Assembly (NCBI GenBank): GCA_031256115.1
Contig: JAIRRF010000172.1
Span: forward strand, 1-11,694
From: Treponema sp.
Lineage (GTDB): Bacteria > Spirochaetota > Spirochaetia > Treponematales > Breznakiellaceae
Direction of reading: 5' to 3'
Length of the DNA: 11,694 nucleotides
The notes below the pieces were generated by a model. The model worked only from the letters and a program-made list of their open reading frames with translations. It had not been told where the DNA came from and did no database searches. Shown here piece after piece: positions 1-5,860 of this stretch (the first letter of the stretch is position 1; the number at the start of each line of letters is the position of its first letter). A program made the position numbers and the translations under genes.

Positions 1-1263
1 GGGGGAATAAAAAAGCCCCACCAGGTTGATAAAGGCAATAAGCACCCCCAAAGAAAGGGACAGATTAAACACAAAGTTGGCGCCCACGGCGATCACGGTT
101 GCGGTGGTAAAGGTGGAAAGAAAATCAATAATCGGACGGAAAGTGGCATAAACATACATTTCCGCCATATTGGCTTTAAAGAATTCGCCGTTCCGGACGC
201 CGAATTCCCTTTTGCTCCGTTTTTCTCCCAGAAAAAGCTGCACCACCTGAACCCCGGAAAGCCGTTCGGAGAGGTAAGAGTTAACCCTGGATGATGCCAT
301 CCGCTGCTGCCTGAATGCGTCCCTGGCCCGGACCCTGGAAAAGGCGGTAACCATCAATACCGGCGGAAGGGTAAGAACCGTTACCCCCGCAAGACGGGGC
401 GAAAGGATAAAGAGAGTAACAAGTGCGCCGGCCATAACGGAAATATCCTTTAAAAAAGCGACAAGCACATTGGTAAAAAATTCGTTGATCGTTTCCACAT
501 CACCGGTAAGCCGGGTTACAATGCGCCCCACGGGATGCCGGGAAAGAAAGGCCGTGGACTGGGAACCTGTTTTCTTAAACAGTTCCAACCGGATGTCTTT
601 CATTCCCTTTTGGGCAATAAGGGAGGAAGACCAGGTTTGGATAAAAGTAAAAACAAAGATCCCAGTTAAAAAAGAGAGAATTATTAAAACCGTCCTGGAT
701 ATTAGTGAAAAATCCCGGAATCGGATAATCTTTTTTTCTTCCGGCCTTAGGGCGGAGAGATCTTCGATTCTAATAGCCGCGGCATCTTTCCCCCGGACAA
801 AGCTGCCGGGATATTGTTCCATCAGAGCCAGTAAAGGAGCGGAATCTGCAGAAAAGGAGAAGGCATACCATTGGCCTTCTTCCAGGACTCCGGCGGATTT
901 TAATTCAGCTTCGACCCGGCCGGAAATTCGGAGTTTTTCGTCCCGGGGGACAAACAGATATTCACCTGCTTCAAGAACACCCCGGACAGAAACAAGCTCA
1001 GCCAGAGCTCTTTCCGCTTCAGTGCCAAGTGCGTTGGGTGATACAGGCTTTAGAGGGAGGAATCGTACCATAATCGCCCGGTCGATAAGACGCTGCTGGA
1101 GAACCGGCACCACAAGTTCCCCCAAGGTAGAAAAGACAAGAGCGGAAAGGGCAAAGAACGTCAACAATTTGTAGGGCCTAAGATAGCGCAGGATCCTGGC
1201 GCTGATCCGGGAATCGTATTCCTTTACTACCTCTTCGGTTTCAAAATAACTGCTGTCAGCCAA
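1..1263 (-). CDS. ABC exporter half-transporter, BmrD/TM288-like, 3' end off window
   Basis: Only the first 421 codons are visible; the frame is open to base 1, so the ATP-binding domain is missing from view. The visible part is an ABC exporter type 1 membrane domain: TM1 at about residues 34-57, TM2 about 188-212, then the coupling region with HPVGRIVTRLTGDVETINEFF and the conserved LSGVQVVQLF stretch. Between TM1 and TM2 sits an insert of about 120 residues (roughly 64-185), mostly charged and polar, which topology places outside the cytoplasm. A comparable extracytoplasmic domain is known in BmrD of the BmrC/BmrD heterodimer. The start is TTG at 1263, chosen for the AGGAG six bases upstream and because the next in-frame ATG (residue 65) would remove TM1. 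The gene overlaps the preceding half-transporter by 8 bases, which suggests coupled translation and a heterodimer. Export is inferred from the family; the substrate cannot be read from sequence. Confidence 0.9.
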   Translation of the reverse strand, partial: MADSSYFETEEVVKEYDSRISARILRYLRPYKLLTFFALSALVFSTLGELVVPVLQQRLIDRAIMVRFLPLKPVSPNALGTEAERALAELVSVRGVLEAGEYLFVPRDEKLRISGRVEAELKSAGVLEEGQWYAFSFSADSAPLLALMEQYPGSFVRGKDAAAIRIEDLSALRPEEKKIIRFRDFSLISRTVLIILSFLTGIFVFTFIQTWSSSLIAQKGMKDIRLELFKKTGSQSTAFLSRHPVGRIVTRLTGDVETINEFFTNVLVAFLKDISVMAGALVTLFILSPRLAGVTVLTLPPVLMVTAFSRVRARDAFRQQRMASSRVNSYLSERLSGVQVVQLFLGEKRSKREFGVRNGEFFKANMAEMYVYATFRPIIDFLSTFTTATVIAVGANFVFNLSLSLGVLIAFINLVGLFYSP

Positions 1264-3112
1264 GATTCACTCCTGCGTGTATGTGTGCTTCCGCCGCTTC
1301 GCCAAGCCGCTGAAGTTCCGCCACCCGGGCAAAGAATTGTCCCGATGCTAATAGTTCTCCGGGACTGCCCATTTCGCTGATCTTCCCATTTTCCAAAACC
1401 GCCACGGTATCCGCATAGTTAAGAGTAGAAACCCTGTGGGAGATAATGATCGTGGTTTTTTTATAAGCAGCGTGTGCAAGTCTTTCTTCCAAAACAGCCG
1501 TAAGGATTCGTTTTTCCGTCTCCGCATCCACCGCGGAAAAAGCATCGTCCAGCACAAGAATTGCCGGGGCGGATAAAATTGCCCTGGCAATGGCCACCCG
1601 TTGTTTTTGTCCTCCCGAAAGGGTAAGCCCCCGTTCCCCAATCAGGGTTTCCCAGCCCTGGGTAAAAACCGAAAGATCCCCTTCCAAAGCGGAAACTGCC
1701 GCAGCATGGCTAAGCAGGGTAAAGTCCGGTTCGGCATCGTCATCCTTGTTTCCGTAAGCTATGTTATTTATTATTGAATCGGAAAAAAGATAACTATCCT
1801 GTGGACTTACGCCAAAGATACGGCGTAAATCCCGCAGATCCCGCCGGCGTACATCTACTCCGTCTACAAAAACCGTTCCTTCCGGAGGATCCACCATACG
1901 CACCAAAGTCTTTACCAAAGTTGATTTTCCCGATCCGGTTTTACCAAGTATCCCCAGGACAGTACCGGAGGGGATCGAAAGAGTAATATTATTCAATATC
2001 GGAATGGGTTCTTTTTCAGCAAGCGCTGAAGCATCTGCTGCCATTAACGGGTATTTAAACGAAAGATTTTTTATTTCGATGCCGGAGCCGTCTTTATGAA
2101 GAGTTTGCAAAGGCGTTTCGGGACTTTTTATGGAGGCTTCGCTGTGAAGCAGTTCGTTAATCCTGCCCATGCTGGCGGCTCCCCTCTGGACCATGTTCAC
2201 CATAAAACCCGCTCCCATCAGGGGCCAGATTAGCATTTGAAAATAACTAAACAGGGCTACCAGTTCTCCGGCGCTTAAATAACCCAATACTACCCGTCTG
2301 CCCCCAACCAAAAGAAGAATGACCATAGTTAGTCCCCCAAGAAAACTAACCAAAGGAAAAAAAATGCCAAAGATTTTAATTAAATCCATATTGGCTGACC
2401 GGTATTCGTCATTGTTCTTTTCGAATTTTTTGGTAAACCACCATTCTTTTACAAAAGATTTGACAACCCGGATACCGGCAAAAGTTTCCTGTACCGTATC
2501 GCTCATGGCCGAATAGGTTTCATTGGCCCGGTAAAATCGCCGGCCTATGGTTCTGCCGAAAAAAAGCATCAGTATGGTTATTAATGGCAAGGGGATTAAA
2601 CAAAAAGCGGCGGTCCGGGGATCCTGGATAAAGATTATCACCAGGATCAATGTCGTCATGATTGTCCCGTCCACCAGGGTAACCACACCCCAGCCCAGAG
2701 CCATACGGACCTGGCTGATGTCGTTAATTGACCTGGCCATCAGATCCCCGATTTTATGCTTCTGAAAAAAATCATAGGATTGGGTTAATAAATGGGAAAA
2801 AAGGGTTTCCCTAAGCTCTGTCTCGATACGGCGGGAAGAACCGTGGATAAAATAACGCCAAAGAAAGCGTCCGGAAGCGACCAGGGCCATAACGCCCAGC
2901 ATGGCCAGGCAAAGCCGGAATACTTCCACCCATTCAAAATCTCCGGAACTAATCCTGTCCACCGCTGCTCTGACAAACTGGGGAATCACCGCCTGGGCTG
3001 CGTCCACAACAATAAGGCAGAAAAAACCCAAAATGTAGGGAATACGGTATTTTTTTAAATAGGGAAGAAGGGTCCGGAATTCCTTAAGACCCGAATGCGT
3101 TTTTCCGTTCAC
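1256..3112 (-). CDS. ABC exporter half-transporter with degenerate ATP site (BmrC/TM287-like)
   Basis: A complete 618-residue half-transporter: six-helix membrane domain (about 20-310) followed by an ATP-binding domain (about 345-600). Visible motifs are A-loop Tyr354, Walker A GKTGSGKST at 390-398, Q-loop Gln438, signature LTLSGGQKQR around 496-505, Walker B AILVLDD at 517-523, D-loop SAVD and H-loop His559. Residue 523, normally the catalytic Glu, is Asp. In asymmetric exporters such as TM287/288 and BmrC/BmrD this marks the subunit that supplies the non-hydrolysing site, and the partner usually has an altered signature motif; that partner motif lies off the window. The TM1-TM2 loop is short, unlike the partner. 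The start is GTG at 3112, overlapping the stop of the upstream gene as GTGA, and it lacks a strong binding site, so re-initiation after the upstream gene is likely. It acts in the inner membrane; the substrate is unknown. Confidence 0.93.
   Translation of the reverse strand: MNGKTHSGLKEFRTLLPYLKKYRIPYILGFFCLIVVDAAQAVIPQFVRAAVDRISSGDFEWVEVFRLCLAMLGVMALVASGRFLWRYFIHGSSRRIETELRETLFSHLLTQSYDFFQKHKIGDLMARSINDISQVRMALGWGVVTLVDGTIMTTLILVIIFIQDPRTAAFCLIPLPLITILMLFFGRTIGRRFYRANETYSAMSDTVQETFAGIRVVKSFVKEWWFTKKFEKNNDEYRSANMDLIKIFGIFFPLVSFLGGLTMVILLLVGGRRVVLGYLSAGELVALFSYFQMLIWPLMGAGFMVNMVQRGAASMGRINELLHSEASIKSPETPLQTLHKDGSGIEIKNLSFKYPLMAADASALAEKEPIPILNNITLSIPSGTVLGILGKTGSGKSTLVKTLVRMVDPPEGTVFVDGVDVRRRDLRDLRRIFGVSPQDSYLFSDSIINNIAYGNKDDDAEPDFTLLSHAAAVSALEGDLSVFTQGWETLIGERGLTLSGGQKQRVAIARAILSAPAILVLDDAFSAVDAETEKRILTAVLEERLAHAAYKKTTIIISHRVSTLNYADTVAVLENGKISEMGSPGELLASGQFFARVAELQRLGEAAEAHIHAGVNLG
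1270..1274 (-). promoter_or_regulatory. Ribosome binding site that fixes a TTG start
   Basis: On the minus strand AGGAG lies six bases before TTG at 1263-1261. It sits inside the last codons of the upstream half-transporter gene. No in-frame ATG or GTG is near, so this site decides the start of the partial exporter gene. Confidence 0.7.
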
Positions 3113-3918
3113 GCTTTCTTCTGGGCTTCCATACGCTTGATGTCGGCCTCAAGCTTGGCCGACCAGATTTCCTGTTTCTTTTTTACCGTTTCCGCATCGT
3201 CCCTGTCTCCCATCAGCACATGAATACGCCGCAGGGCGCCAAGGAAATTAATTCCCAGTTTAAAATCGTCGCCACGGTTGGTGGATAATTCATATTTTTC
3301 CCGGTACCGGTCCGCAGCCTGGCCCAGAAGTCTTTTTATCAACCGCAGATGGCCCACCGTAGGTTCATAATTCGGAGACCGGGGATCCGTATTGGTTACG
3401 GCGTTTTTCAGATCCAGGATGTTCTTTGCCACCGCCGCAAAACGTCCCTCCAATTCGACAAAGGTCCAGCGCCATTTGGTATTATCCCCGTAGGCGTTTT
3501 TTAACAGGTCAATCGTAATGCCCATTTTCCTTACTAACTTGTATCGTTGAGCAGCATCCATGAAAACAATTTCCCCGAGTCTTTCCTCATAATCCGAATA
3601 AGGCACATCCACATAATTGCTTACTACCTCTTCAAGATAGATTACACTTTTATAGACGGATTTTCGGCTGTCGTTAAGTGCGGCCTCTTCCTTTAACTTC
3701 AGCTTCGATTGTGAGATATGATTAATGACTATATGGTACGAGGCTAGGTCCAACATATCGCTTGCCAGCGTAAGGCGTTTTGCGGCCGCTCCGGCGGGTT
3801 CTTTTTGTATCGATAAAAGGGTAGTTTTTTCTTTTGTACTGATTACATGAACTTTATCCCGAAATGGTTTAATCTTTTCATGGTAATGATGTTTATCTGC
3901 GTCAGAAAATTTCGCCAT
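3109..3918 (-). CDS. Uncharacterised soluble 269-residue protein, first gene of exporter operon
   Basis: I do not recognise a named family. The protein has no signal peptide, lipobox or membrane segment, so it is probably cytoplasmic. It is rich in charged residues and looks mostly helical, with a Lys/Glu-rich end (about 240-269) that could form a coiled coil. Other visible features are an aromatic patch TKWRWTFVELEGRF near 148-161 and a likely loop with TNTDPRSPNYEPT near 176-188. The start is ATG at 3918, with GGAGG at 3923-3927 four bases upstream. Its stop overlaps the GTG start of the ABC exporter gene by four bases, so the two are almost certainly co-transcribed and translationally coupled. 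That arrangement suggests a role with the exporter or its regulation, but this is only context. It may be a lineage-restricted spirochaete protein. Codon use looks like that of its neighbours, which argues for a real gene. Confidence 0.85.
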   Translation of the reverse strand: MAKFSDADKHHYHEKIKPFRDKVHVISTKEKTTLLSIQKEPAGAAAKRLTLASDMLDLASYHIVINHISQSKLKLKEEAALNDSRKSVYKSVIYLEEVVSNYVDVPYSDYEERLGEIVFMDAAQRYKLVRKMGITIDLLKNAYGDNTKWRWTFVELEGRFAAVAKNILDLKNAVTNTDPRSPNYEPTVGHLRLIKRLLGQAADRYREKYELSTNRGDDFKLGINFLGALRRIHVLMGDRDDAETVKKKQEIWSAKLEADIKRMEAQKKA

Positions 3919-3941
3919 TCCGCCTCCGATTTAATCTTCTT

Positions 3942-3969
3942 ACTATATAAGTATAATGGAACCTCTAAA
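3942..3969 (-). promoter_or_regulatory. Possible promoter for the exporter operon
   Basis: On the minus strand a -10-like TATAGT (3942-3947) follows a weak -35-like TTTAGA (3964-3969) with a 16-base spacer. A second -10-like TATACT lies at 3950-3955. The -35 box falls inside the inverted repeat at 3959-3995. The gene needs a promoter here because it follows the palindrome cluster, but the match is modest. Confidence 0.3.
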
Positions 3970-3995
3970 AACCTTGTTTAGGTTTTTAGAGGTTC
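3959..3995. repeat. Inverted repeat 1 of intergenic cluster (16-bp perfect stem)
   Basis: Arms 3959-3974 and 3980-3995 are perfect complements (left arm gaacctctaaaaacct) around a 5-base loop. Its arm resembles that of the repeat at 4066-4095 (acctctaaaaac against acttctaaaaac). The stem changes in both arms together, as expected for a conserved hairpin. It lies just upstream of the 269-residue gene. Confidence 0.85.
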
Positions 3996-3998
3996 TGC

Positions 3999-4053
3999 GG
4001 AGAAAACCGCTAATTGCTATCTGGAAAAGAATTACGTAAATGCGGTTTTCTCC
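3999..4053. repeat. Inverted repeat 2 of intergenic cluster (12-bp stem, long loop)
   Basis: Arms ggagaaaaccgc (3999-4010) and gcggttttctcc (4042-4053) are perfect complements separated by 31 bases. It directly follows inverted repeat 1 with a gap of three bases. Confidence 0.75.
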
Positions 4054-4065
4054 ATAGGGTACGAA

Positions 4066-4095
4066 AACTTCTAAAAACTGAAGTTTTTAGAAGTT
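4066..4095. repeat. Inverted repeat 3 of intergenic cluster (13-bp stem, TGAA loop)
   Basis: Arms aacttctaaaaac (4066-4078) and its exact complement (4083-4095) enclose the tetraloop TGAA. The central 16 bases, aaaaactgaagttttt at 4073-4088, recur in opposite orientation in the repeat at 4161-4192. Confidence 0.85.
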
Positions 4096-4160
4096 CCTAA
4101 AATAAATTATCGGCATCTTCAGGTATCCTCAGGCTGTTTTTCCTGCCAAATACAGAATAG

Positions 4161-4192
4161 AGTTGTTTAAAAACTTCAGTTTTTGAACAACT
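4161..4192. repeat. Inverted repeat 4 of intergenic cluster (14-bp stem, one T-G pair)
   Basis: Arms 4161-4174 (agttgtttaaaaac) and 4179-4192 pair with a single T-G exception (4168 with 4185) around the loop TTCA. Its core aaaaacttcagttttt (4169-4184) is the reverse complement of the core of inverted repeat 3. Its outer arm resembles that of the repeat at 4240-4276 (ttgtttaa shared). Confidence 0.8.
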
Positions 4193-4205
4193 TCCGCTGA
4201 AAAAC

Positions 4206-4237
4206 GCATTTTTTTGGGCTAAAAGCCCAAAAAATGC
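4206..4237. repeat. Inverted repeat 5 of intergenic cluster (GGGCT/AGCCC hairpin)
   Basis: Left arm gca, seven T, gggct and right arm agccc, six A, tgc pair with one bulged T and a 3-base loop. On the minus strand the stem is followed by G and five T (4205-4200), so it may help stop transcription of the sugar operon. Confidence 0.75.
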
Positions 4238-4239
4238 AG

Positions 4240-4276
4240 GACTTGTTTAACAACTAACCGAGTTGTTAAACAAGTC
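4240..4276. repeat. Inverted repeat 6 of intergenic cluster (16-bp perfect stem after stop codon)
   Basis: Arms 4240-4255 (gacttgtttaacaact) and 4261-4276 are perfect complements around a 5-base loop. The stem begins three bases after the stop codon of the GH65/phosphoglucomutase gene, a typical place for an mRNA-end hairpin. Confidence 0.85.
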
Positions 4277-4279
4277 TAA

Positions 4280-5860
4280 TCATATTGCATAAAACAACCC
4301 GGAAAGCCTGTCAATCCGGCTGCCGGCAAGCGGGGAATTACATGCATCACCCAGGGCGGCGCTGTCAAAACCGCCGGTATGGGCCGCTTCAATACCCGCC
4401 GTAGCATCTTCTACAACCAGCGCCTCCGCCGGAACAACCCCCAATAATTCGGCTGCTTTTAAGAACACTTCCGGGTGGGGTTTGGTTTGGGTAATATCAT
4501 TCCCGTCCACTACCGCATCAAACCAGGGAGCAAGGCCGGTTTTATCCAAAATATACCGGGCATTTTTGCTGGAAGAACCAACGGCAATTTTAATCCCCAT
4601 CGATTTTAAATGTTTTAATATGCTTACAACGCCGGCTTCTATTGAAGTAGAATCCAAAGCTTCTAGACATCTCCGGTAAAGATCGTTCTTTTTTTCCGCC
4701 AAAGCTATTTTTTCTTTTTCTTCCAAAATATGTTTGCCACTTTTCAGAATGATTTCCAGGCTTTCCATTCTGGAAACGCCTTTTAACAAATTATTGAGTT
4801 TTTCATCAAAGGGTATTCCCAGTTCCCGGGTAATACATTCCCAGGCCAAATAATGATAACGGTCGGTGGAAACAAGAACCCCATCCAAATCAAAAATAAC
4901 GGCCTTGTATTTCCGAATCCCCATGGATACGATCTGCAAAGGTACAAACAGAAAATCCTTTAATTCATAATCAGTACCGTACACACGGACGGGAACATTA
5001 CTGCCGGAAAGAAGGGTAAGACGGAATTCACCGGCGGCAATCTCCGCCCGTATCCTGCTTCCTTTGTATTGCAGATGGAACCGGTATGTTTTCCAGAGCT
5101 TGGGCAGATGGGGAGAAAAACACAGTCCCGATTCTGTAATCTTTAAACCGGCAAAACCAAAAAGAATCGCCATATAAGTTCCGCCCATATTGGCCATATG
5201 CAGGCCGTCTTTGGTATTTCCCGGGACATTTAAGAGATCAAGCTTTGCGGAATTACCGAAATACCTGTAGGCGTCTTCATAAAATCCAAGCCCTGAAGCG
5301 GCGATGCCGAAAATACAGGTGGAAAGGGATGAATCATGGGTAGTAATATCCTCATAATACAGGAATGAATCCATCCGTGTTTCAGGAAGGACATCTCCAA
5401 AAACAACATGGGCAAGTACCGTATCTGCCTGTTTGCAGACCTGATGCCTATACAGAAACAGAGGATGGTAATGCAGCAGCAAGGGGAATTTGTCTTTTGG
5501 AGTCCGTACAAAATTCCAGCGCTTTTTTGAAAGAAAAGAATCATCCTGGGGATTGATTCCCGTTTTTTCATCATAGGGAAGGTACATTTTTTCCGCCGCT
5601 TCGGCAAAAGCATCTATCTCTTTTTCTTCAAGCTTCAATCTTTTGCACAGCTCAAAATGTTTTCCTTCTTTTTTCAGCAGTTCATAAAATTTAACCGCCC
5701 AGTTCAGGTTTTTTTGGGCGCTTACGTTGGTATAATAATTATTGTTGACAATACAGGTATATTCGTCAGGGCCGGTTACATCATTTATCCTGAATTGCCC
5801 CTGGTAAAAATTACCCGCGTCAATCCAAAGCCGGGCGCATTCAAAAACAAGTTCCGCACC
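4280..5860 (-). CDS. pgmB: 3' part of GH65 phosphorylase fused to beta-phosphoglucomutase (after frameshift)
   Basis: This frame continues the GH65 gene after a one-base shift at about 5858-5862; it has no start signal of its own. Restored as one protein of about 985 residues, this part supplies residues 460-985. It carries INDVTGPDEYT with the expected catalytic acid Glu492, then VNNNYYTN, PYDEKTGINPQDDSFL, HDSSLS and NTKDGLHMANMGGTY, all typical of the GH65 barrel. A short beta domain follows. From about 778 comes a HAD-family beta-phosphoglucomutase: FDLDGVLVSTD with nucleophile Asp783 and acid/base Asp785, GVSR specificity loop, GSSS, TKPHPEVF with Lys919 and VVEDATAG with Asp944. GH65 phosphorylases release beta-glucose-1-phosphate, and the fused mutase makes glucose-6-phosphate, so substrate hand-over within one cytoplasmic protein is plausible. 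Whether a separate product of this part is made is doubtful. Confidence 0.85.
   Translation of the reverse strand, partial: GAELVFECARLWIDAGNFYQGQFRINDVTGPDEYTCIVNNNYYTNVSAQKNLNWAVKFYELLKKEGKHFELCKRLKLEEKEIDAFAEAAEKMYLPYDEKTGINPQDDSFLSKKRWNFVRTPKDKFPLLLHYHPLFLYRHQVCKQADTVLAHVVFGDVLPETRMDSFLYYEDITTHDSSLSTCIFGIAASGLGFYEDAYRYFGNSAKLDLLNVPGNTKDGLHMANMGGTYMAILFGFAGLKITESGLCFSPHLPKLWKTYRFHLQYKGSRIRAEIAAGEFRLTLLSGSNVPVRVYGTDYELKDFLFVPLQIVSMGIRKYKAVIFDLDGVLVSTDRYHYLAWECITRELGIPFDEKLNNLLKGVSRMESLEIILKSGKHILEEKEKIALAEKKNDLYRRCLEALDSTSIEAGVVSILKHLKSMGIKIAVGSSSKNARYILDKTGLAPWFDAVVDGNDITQTKPHPEVFLKAAELLGVVPAEALVVEDATAGIEAAHTGGFDSAALGDACNSPLAGSRIDRLSGLFYAI

Larger units (their letters stand above)
4200..4276 (-). 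terminator. Probable terminator region of the sugar operon (two hairpins)
   Basis: Read on the minus strand, a 16-bp stem (4276-4240) is followed after five bases by six T (4234-4229). A second hairpin (4237-4206) with a GGGCT/AGCCC core then runs into G plus five T. The first stem is AT-rich and its T run is part of the second hairpin, so the two may act together or as alternatives. The location directly after the last sugar gene supports termination. Confidence 0.5.

Noticed and set aside
470..1174. A 234-codon open frame on the plus strand
   Set aside because: It lies entirely opposite the partial ABC exporter gene, whose minus-strand translation shows clear family motifs. The plus-strand translation is Arg/Ser-rich without domain features.
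3952..3957. A TATAAT box on the plus strand as a promoter
   Set aside because: No plausible -35 box sits upstream at the right distance, and no plus-strand gene follows.
3959..4276. CRISPR array
   Set aside because: The units are palindromes of different sequence and spacing, not direct repeats with uniform spacers, and no cas gene is near.
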